The notes beneath the pieces were generated by a model that saw nothing but the letters and a program-made list of their open reading frames with translations, was not told the DNA's origin and searched no databases. A stretch of DNA of 64,000 nt from Colletes latitarsis (Eukaryota; Arthropoda; Insecta; Hymenoptera; Colletidae): positions 22,276,001-22,340,000 of the forward strand of contig NW_027488366.1 of NCBI RefSeq assembly GCF_051014445.1, written 5' to 3'. A program made the position numbers and the translations under genes. This document shows, one piece after another, positions 36,280 to 50,892 of the stretch (positions are counted from its first letter, which is position 1; each line of letters begins with the position of its first letter).

Positions 36280-39200
36280 TAGTGGACTGTTTCAGTGTGT
36301 TACCACTTTACTACGTGATCCAAAGCAGAAAAAACCCTCGATCAGGTCAACACGTATGTTAGAACTGCGAAAGTATGACCCTGATGAGGGCAAATCCCAG
36401 GCCTAACCTAGGCCTAACATGAATTATTCTCTAAAATATTTATCGAAACCAGGTTTAATTGACTGTTTCAGTGTTGTACTTCATTACTACGTGATGCAAT
36501 CCAGAATAAGCCCTGGATCTAGCCATGAAGTATGAGAAATATTGGAAAGTATGAGCGTGATGAGGGCAAATCCTAGACCTAACCCAGACCTAACATGCGT
36601 TATCCTCAAAAATATTTATCAAGACCAGGTTTAACTGAATGTTTCAGTATGGTACCACATTACTACGTGATCCATACCAGAAAAATCCCAGGATCTGTTC
36701 AACAAGTCTGTGAAAAATGCGAAAGTATGAGCCTGATGTGGGCGAATCCTAGACCTAACCCAAACCTAACATGCGTTATCCTCTAAAATATTTATCAAGA
36801 CCAGGTTTATTTGAATGTTTCAGTGTGGTACCACATTACTACGTGATCCAAACCAGAAAAAACCCAGGATCCGTTCAACAAGTATGTGAAAAACGAAACG
36901 TATGAGTCTGATGAGGGCAAATCCCAGATCTATCCCAGACCTAACTTGCGTTGTCCTCTAAGAAATTGATGGAAACCCGGTTTAATTGACTGTTTCAGTG
37001 TTGTACTTCATTACTACGTGATGCAATCCAGAAAAAGCCCAGGATCTAGCCATCAAGTTTGAGAAATATGCGAAAGTATGAGCCTGACGAGAGCAAATCC
37101 TAGACCTAACCCAGACCTAACATGCGTTCTCCTCTAAAATATTTATCAAGACCAGGTTTAATTGATTGTTTCAGTGTGGTCCCACATTACTACGTGATCC
37201 AAACCAGAAAAAACCCAGGATCCGTTCAACAGGTATGTGAAGAATGCGAAAGAATGAGTCTGATGAGTGAAAATCCCAGGCCTTACCTAGACCTAACATG
37301 CGTTATCCTCAAGAATATTGATCGAAACCTGGTTTAATCGACTGTTTCAGTGTGGTACCACATTACTATGTGATCCAAACCAGAAAATAGCCCAGGATCT
37401 ATCCATGAAGTATAAGAAATATGCGAAAGTATGAGCCTGATGAGGGCAAATCCTAGACCTAACCCAGACCTAACATGCGTTATCCTCAAAAATATTGATC
37501 GAAACCTGGTTTAATCGACTGTTTCAGTGTGGTACCATTATACTACGTGATGCAATCCAGAAGATGCCCAGGATCTAGCCATCAAGTATGAGAAATATGC
37601 GAAAGAATGAGCCTGATGAGGGCAAATCCTAGACCTATCCCAGGCCTAACTTGCGTTATCCTCTAAAATATTGATCGAAACCAGGTTTAATTGACTGTTT
37701 TAGTGTGGTACCACTTTACTGCGTGATCCAAAGCAGAAAAAACCCTCGATCAGGTCAACATGCATGTTAAAACTGTGAAAGTATGACCCTGATGAGTGAA
37801 AATCCCAGGCCTTACCTAGACCTAACATGCGTTATCCTCGTGAATATTGATCAAAACCTGTTTTAATCGGCTGTTTCAGTGGGGTACTACATTACTATGT
37901 GATCCAAACCAGAAAATAGCCCAGGATCTAGCCATCAAGTATGAGAAATATGCGAAAGTATGAGCCTAACGAGAGCAAATCCTAGACCTAACCCAGACCT
38001 AACATGCGTTATCCTCTAAAATATTTATCAAGACCAGGTTTAATTGATTGTTTCAGTGTGGTCCCACATTACTACGTGATCCAAACCAGAAAAAACCCAG
38101 GATCCGTTCAACAAGTATGTGAGGAATGCGAAAGAATGAGTCTGATGAGTGAAAATCCCAGGCCTCACCTAGACCTAACATGCGTTATCCTCAAAAATAT
38201 TGATCGAAACCTGGTTTAATCGACTGTTTCAGTGTGGTACCACATTACTACGTGATCCAATCCAGAAATAGCCCAGGATCTAGCCATGAAGTATGAGAAA
38301 TATGCGAAAGTATGAGCCTGATGAGGGCAAATCCTAGACCTAACCCAGACCTAACATGCGTTATCCTCTAAAATATTTATCAAGACCAGGTTTAATTGAT
38401 TGTTTCAGTGTGGTCCCACATTACTACGTGATCCAAACCAGAAAAAACCCAGGATCCGTTCAACAAGTATCTGAAGAATGCGAAAGTATGAGTCTGATGA
38501 GTGAAAATCTCAGGGCTAACCTAGACCTAACATGCATAATCCTCTAAAATATTGATCCAAACAAGGTTTAGTGTACTGTTTCAGTGTGGTACCACTTTAC
38601 TACGTGATCCAAAGCAGAAAAAACCCTCGATCAGGTCAACACGTATGTTAGAACTGCGAAAGTATGACCCTGATGAGGGCAAATCCCAGGCCTAACCTAG
38701 GCCTAACATGAATTATTCTCTAAAATATTTATCGAAACCAGGTTTAATTGACTGTTTCAGTGTTGTACTTCATTACTACGTGATGCAATCCAGAAAAAGC
38801 CCTGGATCTAGCCATGAAGTATGAGAAATATTGGAAAGTATGAGCGTGATGAGGGCAAATCCTAGACCTAACCCAGACCTAACATGCGTTATCCTCAAAA
38901 ATATTTATCAAGACCAGGTTTAACTGAATGTTTCAGTATGGTACCACATTACTACGTGATCCATACCAGAAAAATCCCAGGATCTGTTCAACAAGTCTGT
39001 GAAAAATGCGAAAGTATGAGCCTGATGTGGGCGAATCCTAGACCTAACCCAAACCTAACATGCGTTATCCTCTAAAATATTTATCAAGACCAGGTTTATT
39101 TGAATGTTTCAGTGTGGTACCACATTACTACGTGATCCAAACCAGAAAAAACCCAGGATCCGTTCAACAAGTATGTGAAAAACGAAACGTATGAGTCTGA

Positions 39201-39783
39201 TGAGGGCAAATCCCAGATCTATCCCAGACCTAACTTGCGTTGTCCTCTAAGATATTGATGGAAACCCGGTTTAATTGACTGTTTCAGTGTTGTACTTCAT
39301 TACTACGTGATGCAATCCAGAAAAAGCCCAGGATCTAGCCATCAAGTTTGAGAAATATGCGAAAGTATGAGCCTGACGAGAGCAAATCCTAGACCTAACC
39401 CAGACCTAACATGCGTTATCCTCTAAAATATTTATCAAGACCAGGTTTAATTGATTGTTTCAGTGTGGTCCCACATTACTACGTGATCCAAACCAGAAAA
39501 AACCCAGGATCCGTTCAACAGGTATGTGAAGAATGCGAAAGAATGAGTCTGATGAGTGAAAATCCCAGGCCTTACCTAGACCTAACATGCGTTATCCTCA
39601 AGAATATTGATCGAAACCTGGTTTAATCGACTGTTTCAGTGTGGTTCCACATTACTATGTGATCCAAACCAGAAAATAGCCCAGGATCTATCCATGAAGT
39701 ATAAGAAATATGCGAAAGTATGAGCCTGATGAGGGCAAATCCTAGACCTAACCCAGACCTAACATGCGTTATCCTCAAAAATA
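36280..39783 (+). repeat. Satellite duplication with 2289-bp offset
   Basis: 36280-37494 matches 38569-39783 at an offset of 2289 bp (13 monomers plus 1 bp), with landmarks at 36595/38884 and 37122/39411. Both copies share the rare ATATTGGAAAG variant (36540 and 38829). Part of this block (about 38230-38900) recurs again at 41222-41892, 2992 bp or 17 monomers later. Confidence 0.75.
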
Positions 39784-42487
39784 TTTATCAAGACCAGGTT
39801 TAACTGAATGTGTCAGTGTGGTACCACATTACTACGTGATCCATACCAGAAAAAACCCAGGATCTGATCAACAAGTATGTGAAAAATGCGAAAGTATGAC
39901 CCTGATGTGGGCAAATCCCAGACCTATCCCGGACCTAACTTGCATTGACCTCTAAAATATTGATCGAAACCATGTTTAATTGACTGTTTCAGTGTGGTAC
40001 CACATTACTACGTGATCCAAAGCAGAAAAAACCCTCGATCAGGTCAACGTGTATGTGAGAACTGCGAAAGTATGACCCTGATGAGGGCAAATCCCAGGCC
40101 TAACCCAGACCTAACATGCGTTATCCTCAAAAATATTTATCAAGACCAGGTTTAACTGAATGTTTCAGTATGGTACCACATTACTACGTGAACCATACCA
40201 GAAAAAACCCAGGATCCGTTCAACAGGTATCTGAAGAATGCGAAAGTATGAGCCTGATGTGGGCAAATCCTAGACCTAACCCAAACCTAACATGCGTTAT
40301 CATCTAAAATATTTATCAAGACCTGGTTTAATTGATTGTTTCAGTGTGGTACCACATTACTACGTGAACCATACCAGAAAAAACCCAGGATCTGTTCAAC
40401 AAGTATCTGAAGAATGCGAAAGTATGAGTCTGATGAGTGAAAATCTCAGGGCTAACTTAGACCTAACATGCATTATCCTCTAAAATATTGATCCAAACCA
40501 GGTTTAGTGGACTGTTTCAGTGTGGTACCACTTTACTACGTGATCCAAAGCAGAAAAAACCCTCGATCAGGTCAACATGTATGTTAGAACTGCGAAAGGA
40601 TGACCCTGATGAGGGCAAATCCCACGCCTAACCTAGACCTAACATGAATTATTCTCTAAAATATTTATCGAAACCAGGTTTAATTGACTGTTTCAGTGTT
40701 GTACTTCATTACTACGTGATGCAATCCAGAAAAAGCCCAGGATCTAGCCATCAAGTATGAGAAATATGCGAATGAATGAGCCTGATGAGAGCAAATCCCA
40801 GACCTAACGCAGACCTAACATGAATTATTCTCTAAAATATTGATCGAAACCAGGTTTAATTGACTGTTTCAGTGTGGTACCACATTACTACGTGATCCAA
40901 ACCAGTAACAGCCCAGGATCCAGCCATGAAGTATGAGAAATATGCGGAAGTATGAGCCTGATGAGGGCAAATCCTAGACCTAACCCAGACCTAACATGCG
41001 TTATCCTCTAAAATATTTATCAAGACCAGGTTTAATTGATTGTATCAGTGTGGTACCACATTACTACGTGATCCACACCAGAAAATACCCAAGATCCGTT
41101 CAACAAGTATGTGAAGAATGCGAAAGTATGAGTCTGATGAGTGAAAATCCCAGGCCTAACCTAGACCTAACATGCGTTATCCTCAAAAATATTGATCGAA
41201 ACCTGGTTTAATCGACTGTTTCAGTGTGGTACCACATTACTACGTGATCCAATCCAGAAATAGCCCAGGATCTAGCCATGAAGTATGAGAAATATGCGAA
41301 AGTATGAGCCTGATGAGGGCAAATCCTAGACCTAACCCAGACCTAACATGCGTTATCCTCTAAAATACTTATCAAGACCAGGTTTAATTGATTGTTTCAG
41401 TGTGGTCCCACATTACTACGTGATCCAAACCAGAAAAAACCCAGGATCCGTTCAACAAGTATCTGAAGAATGCGAAAGTATGAGTCTGATGAGTGAAAAT
41501 CTCAGGGCTAACCTAGACCTAACATGCATAATCCTCTAAAATATTGATCCAAACAAGGTTTAGTGTACTGTTTCAGTGTGGTACCACTTTACTACGTGAT
41601 CCAAAGCAGAAAAAACCCTCGATCAGGTCAACACGTATGTTAGAACTGCGAAAGTATGACCCTGATGAGGGCAAATCCCAGGCCTAACCTAGGCCTAACA
41701 TGAATTATTCTCTAAAATATTTATCGAAACCAGGTTTAATTGACTGTTTCAGTGTTGTACTTCATTACTACGTGATGCAATCCAGAAAAAGCCCTGGATC
41801 TAGCCATGAAGTATGAGAAATATGCGAAAGTATGAGCGTGGTGAGGGCAAATCCTAGACCTAAACCAGACCTAACATGCGTTATCCTCAAAAATATTTAT
41901 CAAGACCAGGCTTAACTGAATGTTTCAGTATGGTACCACGTTACTACGTGATCCATACCAGAAAAATCCCAGGATCTGTTCAACAAGTATCTGAAGAATG
42001 CGAAAGTATGAGTCTGATGAGTGCAAATCCCAGACCTATCCCAGACCTAACTTGCGTTGTCCTCTAAGATATTGATGGAAACCAAGTTTAGTGGACTGTT
42101 TCAGTGTGGTACCACTTTACTACGTGATCCAAAGCAGAAACAACCCTCGATCAGGTCAACACGTATGTTAGAACTGCGAAAGTATGACCCTGATGAGGGC
42201 AAATCCCAGGCCTAACCTAGGCCTAACATGAATTATTCTCTAAAATATTAATCGAAACCAGGTTTAATTGACTGTTTCAGTGTTGTACTTCATTACTACG
42301 TGGTGGAATCCAGAAAAAGCCCTGGATATAGCCATCAAGTATGAGAAATATGCGAAAGTATGAGCGTGATGAGGGCAAATCCTGGACCTAACCCAGACCT
42401 AACATGCGTTATCCTCTAAAATATTTATCAAGACCAGGTTTAACTGAATGTTTCAGTATGGTACCACGTTACTACGTGATCCATACC

Positions 42488-45400
42488 AGAAAAATCCCAG
42501 GATCTGTTCAACAAGTATCTGAAGAATGCGAAAGTATGAGTCTGATGAGTGCAAATCCCAGACCTATCCCAGACCTAACTTGCGTTGTCCTCTAAGATAT
42601 TGATGGAAACCAAGTTTAGTGGACTGTTTCAGTGTGGTCCCACATTACTACGTGATCCAAACCAGAAAAAACCCAGGATCCGTTCAACAAGTATGTGAAG
42701 TATGCGAAAGAATGGGTCTGATGAGTGAAAATCCCAGGCCTAACCTAGACCTAACATGCGTTATCCTCAAAAATATTGATCGAAACCTGGTTTAATCGAC
42801 TGTTTCAGTGTGATACCACATTACTATGTGATCCAAACCAGAAAATAGCCCAGGATCTATCCATGAAGTATAAGAAATATGCGAAAGTATGAGCCTGATG
42901 AGGGCAAATCCTAGACCTAACCCAGACCTAATATGCGTTATCCTCAAAAATGTTTATCAAGACCAGGTTTAACTGAATGTTTCAGTGTGGTACCACATTA
43001 CTACGTGATCCAAACCAGAAAAAACCCAGGATCTGTTCAACAAGTATGTGAAAAATGCGAAAACATGAGTCTGATGAGAGCAAATCCCAGGCCTAACCTA
43101 GACATAACTTTCGTTATCCTCTAAAATATTGATCGAAACCAGGTTCAGTGGGCTGTTTCAGTGTGGTACCACATTACTGCGCGATCCAAACCAGAAATAG
43201 CCCAGGATCTAGCCATGAAGTATGAGAAATATGCGAAAGTATGAGCCTGATGAGGGCAAATCCTAGACCTAACACAGACCTAACATGTGTTATCATCTAA
43301 AATATTTATCAAGACCTGGTTTATTTGAATGTTTCAGTGTGGTACCACATTACTACGTGATCCAAACCAGAAAAAACCCAGGATCCGTTCAACAAGTATG
43401 TGAAAAACGCGAACGTATGAGTCTGATGAGGGCAAATCCGAGACCTATCGCAGACCTAACTTGCGTTGTCCTCTATGATCTTGATGGAAACCAGGTTTTA
43501 TTGACTGTTTCAGTGTTGTACTTCATTACTACGTGATGCAATCCAGAAAAAGCCCAGGATCTAGCCATCAAGTAGGAGAAATATGCGAAAGTATGAGCCT
43601 GATGAGGGCAAATCCTAGACCTAACCCAGACCTAACATGTGTTATCATCTAAAATATTTATCAAGACCTGGTTTATTTGAATGTTTCAGTGTGGTACCAC
43701 ATTACTACGTGATCCAAACCAGAAAAAACCCAGGATCCGTTCAACAAGTATGTGAAAAACGCGAACGTATGAGTCTGATGAGGGCAAATCCCAGACCTAT
43801 CGCAGACCTAACTTGCGTTGTCCTCTAAGATATTGATGGAAACCAGGTTTAATTGACTGTTTCAGTGTTGTACTTCATTACTACGTGATGCAATCCAGAA
43901 AAAGCCCAGGATCTAGCCATCAAGTATGAGAAATATGCGAAAGAATGAGCCTGATGAGGGCAAATCCTAGACCTATCCCAGGCCTAACTTGCGTTATCCT
44001 CTAAAATATTGATCGAAACCAGGTTTAATTGACTGTTTTAGTGTGGTACCACTTTACTGCGTGATCCAAAGCAGAAAAAACCCTCGATCAGGTCAACATG
44101 CATGTTAAAACTGCGAAAGTATGACCCTGATGAGGGCAAATCCCAGGCCTAACCTAGACCTAACATGCGTTATCTTCTTAGATATTGAGCGAAACCAGGT
44201 CTAATGGACTGTTTCAGTGTGGTACCTCACTACTTCGTGATCCAAACCAGAGAAAACCCAGGATCTGTTCAACAAGTATGCGAAAAACGCGAAACTGTGA
44301 GCCTGAGGAGGGCAAATCTTAGACCTAACACAGACCTAAGAAGCGTTATCCTCTAAAATATTTATCCAGACCAGGTTTCATTGAATGTTTCAGTGTGGTA
44401 CCACATTACTACGTGATCCAATCCAGAAATAGCCCAGGATCTAGCCATGAAGTATGAGAAATATGCCAAAGTATGAGCCTGATGTGGGCAAATCCTAGAC
44501 CTAACCCAAACCTAACATGCGTTATCCTCTAAAATATTGATCAAGACCAGGTTTAATTGAATGTTTCAGTGTGGTACCGCATTGCTACGTGAACCAAACG
44601 AGAAAAAACCCAGGATCTGTTAAACGAGTCTGTGAAGTGTGCGAAAGTATGAGCCTGATGAGGGCGAATCCCAGACCTATCCCAGACCTAACTTGCGTTA
44701 TCCTCTAAAATATTGAGCGAAACAAGGTTTAATTGACTGTTTCAGCGTGGTACCACATTACTACGTGATACAATCCAGAAACAGCCCAGGAAGTATGAGA
44801 AATATGCGAAAGTATGAGCCTGATGTGGGCAAATCCTAGACCTAACCCAAACCTAACATGCGTTATCCTCTAAAATATTTATCAAGACCAGGTTTATTTG
44901 AATGTTTCAGTGTGGTACCACATTACTGCGCGATCCCAACCAGAAAAATCCCAGGATCTGTTCAACAAGTATCTGAAGAATGCGAAAGTATGAGTCTGAT
45001 GAGTGCAAATCCCAGACCTATCCCAGACCTAACTTGCGTTGTCCTCTAAGATATTGATGGAAACCAAGTTTAGTGGACTGTTTCAGTGTGGTCCCACATT
45101 ACTACGTGATCCAAACCAGAAGAAACCCAGGATCCGTTCAACAAGTATGTGAAGTATGCGAAAGAATGAGTCTGATGAGTGAAAATCCCAGGCCTAACCT
45201 AGACCTAACATGCGTTATCCTCAAAAATATTGATCGAAACCTGGTTTAATCGACTGTTTCAGTGTGATACCACATTACTATGTGATCCAAACCAGAAAAT
45301 AGCCCAGGATCTATCCATGAAGTATAAGAAATATGCGAAAGTATGAGCCTGATGAGGGCAAATCCTAGACCTAACCCAGACCTAATATGCGTTATCCTCA

Positions 45401-48400
45401 AAAATGTTTATCAAGACCAGGTTTAACTGAATGTTTCAGTGTGGTACCACATTACTACGTGATCCAAACCAGAAAAAACCCAGGATCTGTTCAACAAGTA
45501 TGTGAAAAATGCCAAAACATGAGTCTGATGAGAGCAAATCCCAGGCCTAACCTAGACATAACTTTCGTTATCCTCTAAAATATTGATCGAAACCAGGTTC
45601 AGTGGGCTGTTTCAGTGTGGTACCACATTACTGCGCGATCCAAACCAGAAATAGCCCAGGATCTAGCCATGAAGTATGAGAAATATGCGAAAGTATGAGC
45701 CTGATGAGGGCAAATCCTAGACCTAACACAGACCTAACATGTGTTATCATCTAAAATATTTATCAAGACCTGGTTTATTTGAATGTTTCAGTGTGGTACC
45801 ACATTACTACGTGATCCAAACCAGAAAAAACCCAGGATCCGTTCAACAAGTATGTGAAAAACGCGAACGTATGAGTCTGATGAGGGCAAATCCGAGACCT
45901 ATCGCAGACCTAACTTGCGTTGTCCTCTATGATCTTGATGGAAACCAGGTTTTATTGACTGTTTCAGTGTTGTACTTCATTACTACGTGATGCAATCCAG
46001 AAAAAGCCCAGGATCTAGCCATCAAGTAGGAGAAATATGCGAAAGTATGAGCCTGATGAGGGCAAATCCTAGACCTAACCCAGACCTAACATGTGTTATC
46101 ATCTAAAATATTTATCAAGACCTGGTTTATTTGAATGTTTCAGTGTGGTACCACATTACTACGTGATCCAAACCAGAAAAAACCCAGGATCCGTTCAACA
46201 AGTATGTGAAAAACGCGAACGTATGAGTCTGATGAGGGCAAATCCCAGACCTATCGCAGACCTAACTTGCGTTGTCCTCTAAGATATTGATGGAAACCAG
46301 GTTTAATTGACTGTTTCAGTGTTGTACTTCATTACTACGTGATGCAATCCAGAAAAAGCCCAGGATCTAGCCATCAAGTATGAGAAATATGCGAAAGAAT
46401 GAGCCTGATGAGGGCAAATCCTAGACCTATCCCAGGCCTAACTTGCGTTATCCTCTAAAATATTGATCGAAACCAGGTTTAATTGACTGTTTTAGTGTGG
46501 TACCACTTTACTGCGTGATCCAAAGCAGAAAAAACCCTCGATCAGGTCAACATGCATGTTAAAACTGCGAAAGTATGACCCTGATGAGGGCAAATCCCAG
46601 GCCTAACCTAGACCTAACATGCGTTATCTTCTTAGATATTGAGCGAAACCAGGTCTAATGGACTGTTTCAGTGTGGTACCTCACTACTTCGTGATCCAAA
46701 CCAGAGAAAACCCAGGATCTGTTCAACAAGTATGCGATAAACGCGAAACTGTGAGCCTGAGGAGGGCAAATCTTAGACCTAACACAGACCTAAGATGCGT
46801 TATCCTCTAAAATATTTATCCAGACCAGGTTTCATTGAATGTTTCAGTGTGGTACCACATTACTACGTGATCCAATCCAGAAATAGCCCAGGATCTAGCC
46901 ATGAAGTATGAGAAATATGCCAAAGTATGAGCCTGATGTGGGCAAATCCTAGACCTAACCCAAACCTAACATGCGTTATCCTCTAAAATATTGATCAAGA
47001 CCAGGTTTAATTGAATGTTTCAGTGTGGTACCGCATTGCTACGTGAACCAAACGAGAAAAAACCCAGGATCTGTTAAACGAGTCTGTGAAGTGTGCGAAA
47101 GTATGAGCCTGATGAGGGCGAATCCCAGACCTATCCCAGACCTAACTTGCGTTATCCTCTAAAATATTGATCGAAACAAGGTTTAATTGACTGTTTCAGC
47201 GTGGTACCACATTACTACGTGATACAATCCAGAAACAGCCCAGGAAGTATGAGAAATATGCGAAAGTATGAGCCTGATGTGGGCAAATCCTAGACCTAAC
47301 CCAAACCTAACATGCGTTATCCTCTAAAATATTTATCAAGACCAGGTTTATTTGAATGTTTCAGTGTGGTACCACATTACTGCGCGATCCAAACCAGAAA
47401 AAACTCAGGATCTGTTCAACAAGTATGTGAAAAATGCGAAAGTATGACCCTGATGTGGGCAAATCCGTGACCTATCCCAGACCTAACTTGCATTGTCCTC
47501 TAAAATATAGATCGAAACCAGGTTTAATTGACCGTTTCAGTGTGGTACCACATTACTACGTGATCCAATCCAGAAATAGCCCAGGATCTAGCCATGAAGT
47601 ATGAGAAATATGCGAAAGTATGAGCCTGACGAGAGCAAATCCTAGACCTAACCCAGACCTAACATGCGTTATCCTCTAAAATATTTATCAAGACCAGGTT
47701 TAATTGATTGCTTCAGTGTGGTCCCACATTACTACGTGATCCAAACCAGAAAAAAACCCAGGATCCGTTCAAGAGGTATGTGAAGAATGCGAAAGAATGA
47801 GTCTGATGAGTGAAAATCCCAGGCCTTACCTAGACCTAACATGCGTTATCCTCGTGAATATTGATCAAAACCTGTTTTAATCGACTGTTTCAGTGTGGTA
47901 CCACATTACTATGTGATCCAAACCAGAAAATAGCCCAGGATCTATCCATGAAGTATAAGAAATATGCGAAAGTATGATCCTGATGAGGGCAAATCCTAGA
48001 CCTAACTCAGACCTAACATGCGTTATCCTCAAAAATATTTATCAAGACCAGGTTTAACTGAATGTTTCAGTGTGGTACCACATTACTACGTGATCCATAC
48101 CAGAAAAAACCCAGGATTTGTTCCACAAGTATGTGAAAAATGCGAAAGCATGAGTCTGATGAGAGCAAATCCCAGGCCTAACCTAGACATAACTTTCGTT
48201 ATCCTCTGAAATATTGATCGGAACCGGGTTTTGTGGGCTGTTTCAGTGTGGTACCACATTACTGCGCGATCCAAACCAGAAATAGCCCAGGATCTAGCCA
48301 TGAAGTATGAGAAATATGCGAAAGTATGAGCCTGATGAGGGCAAATCCTAGACCTAACACAGACCTAACATGTGTTATCATCTAAAATATTTATCAAGAC

Positions 48401-50892
48401 CTGGTTTATTTGAATGTTTCAGTGTGGTACCACATTACTACGTGATCCAAACCAGAAAAAACCCAGGATCCGTTCAACAAGTATGTGAAAAACGCGAACG
48501 TATGAGTCTGATGAGGGCAAATCCGAGACCTATCGCAGACCTAACTTGCGTTGTCCTCTATGATCTTGATGGAAACCAGGTTTTATTGACTGTTTCAGTG
48601 TTGTACTTCATTACTACGTGATGCAATCCAGAAAAAGCCCAGGATCTAGCCATCAAGTAGGAGAAATATGCGAAAGTATGAGCCTGATGAGGGCAAATCC
48701 TAGACCTAACCCAGACCTAACATGTGTTATCATCTAAAATATTTATCAAGACCTGGTTTATTTGAATGTTTCAGTGTGGTACCACATTACTACGTGATCC
48801 AAACCAGAAAAAACCCAGGATCCGTTCAACAAGTATGTGAAAAACGCGAACGTATGAGTCTGATGAGGGCAAATCCCAGACCTATCGCAGACCTAACTTG
48901 CGTTGTCCTCTAAGATATTGATGGAAACCAGGTTTAATTGACTGTTTCAGTGTTGTACTTCATTACTACGTGATGCAATCCAGAAAAAGCCCAGGATCTA
49001 GCCATCAAGTATGAGAAATATGCGAAAGAATGAGCCTGATGAGGGCAAATCCTAGACCTATCCCAGGCCTAACTTGCGTTATCCTCTAAAATATTGATCG
49101 AAACCAGGTTTAATTGACTGTTTTAGTGTGGTACCACTTTACTGCGTGATCCAAAGCAGAAAAAACCCTCGATCAGGTCAACATGCATGTTAAAACTGCG
49201 AAAGTATGACCCTGATGAGGGCAAATCCCAGGCCTAACCTAGACCTAACATGCGTTATCTTCTTAGATATTGAGCGAAACCAGGTCTAATGGACTGTTTC
49301 AGTGTGGTACCTCACTACTTCGTGATCCAAACCAGAGAAAACCCAGGATCTGTTCAACAAGTATGCGAAAAACGCGAAACTGTGAGCCTGAGGAGGGCAA
49401 ATCTTAGACCTAACACAGACCTAAGATGCGTTATCCTCTAAAATATTTATCCAGACCAGGTTTCATTGAATGTTTCAGTGTGGTACCACATTACTACGTG
49501 ATCCAATCCAGAAATAGCCCAGGATCTAGCCATGAAGTATGAGAAATATGCCAAAGTATGAGCCTGATGTGGGCAAATCCTAGACCTAACCCAAACCTAA
49601 CATGCGTTATCCTCTAAAATATTGATCAAGACCAGGTTTAATTGAATGTTTCAGTGTGGTACCGCATTGCTACGTGAACCAAACGAGAAAAAACCCAGGA
49701 TCTGTTAAACGAGTCTGTGAAGTGTGCGAAAGTATGAGCCTGATGAGGGCGAATCCCAGACCTATCCCAGACCTAACTTGCGTTATCCTCTAAAATATTG
49801 ATCGAAACAAGGTTTAATTGACTGTTTCAGCGTGGTACCACATTACTACGTGATACAATCCAGAAACAGCCCAGGAAGTATGAGAAATATGCGAAAGTAT
49901 GAGCCTGATGTGGGCAAATCCTAGACCTAACCCAAACCTAACATGCGTTATCCTCTAAAATATTTATCAAGACCAGGTTTATTTGAATGTTTCAGTGTGG
50001 TACCACATTACTGCGCGATCCAAACCAGAAAAAACTCAGGATCTGTTCAACAAGTATGTGAAAAATGCGAAAGTATGACCCTGATGTGGGCAAATCCGTG
50101 ACCTATCCCAGACCTAACTTGCATTGTCCTCTAAAATATAGATCGAAACCAGGTTTAATTGACCGTTTCAGTGTGGTACCACATTACTACGTGATCCAAT
50201 CCAGAAATAGCCCAGGATCTAGCCATGAAGTATGAGAAATATGCGAAAGTATGAGCCTGACGAGAGCAAATCCTAGACCTAACCCAGACCTAACATGCGT
50301 TATCCTCTAAAATATTTATCAAGACCAGGTTTAATTGATTGCTTCAGTGTGGTCCCACATTACTACGTGATCCAAACCAGAAAAAAACCCAGGATCCGTT
50401 CAACAGGTATGTGAAGAATGCGAAAGAATGAGTCTGATGAGTGAAAATCCCAGGCCTTACCTAGACCTAACATGCGTTATCCTCGTGAATATTGATCAAA
50501 ACCTGTTTTAATCGACTGTTTCAGTGTGGTACCACATTACTATGTGATCCAAACCAGAAAATAGCCCAGGATCTATCCATGAAGTATAAGAAATATGCGA
50601 AAGTATGATCCTGATGAGGGCAAATCCTAGACCTAACTCAGACCTAACATGCGTTATCCTCAAAAATATTTATCAAGACCAGGTTTAACTGAATGTTTCA
50701 GTGTGGTACCACATTACTACGTGATCCATACCAGAAAAAACCCAGGATTTGTTCCACAAGTATGTGAAAAATGCGAAAGCATGAGTCTGATGAGAGCAAA
50801 TCCCAGGCCTAACCTAGACATAACTTTCGTTATCCTCTGAAATATTGATCGGAACCGGGTTTTGTGGGCTGTTTCAGTGTGGTACCACATTA
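42488..50892 (+). repeat. 2454/2631-bp higher-order repeat, three copies
   Basis: The first and second units match at an offset of 2454 bp (landmarks 42404/44858, 42933/45387, 43285/45739). The second and third match at 2631 bp (45739/48370, 48018/50649), so the second spacing has gained one monomer. Each unit carries a distinctive 11-bp deletion that turns CCCAGGATCTAGCCATGAAG into CCCAGGAAG, at 44790, 47244 and 49875. The last unit stops matching near 50893. Partial later copies appear at 51443-51760 and about 53030-53650. Confidence 0.85.
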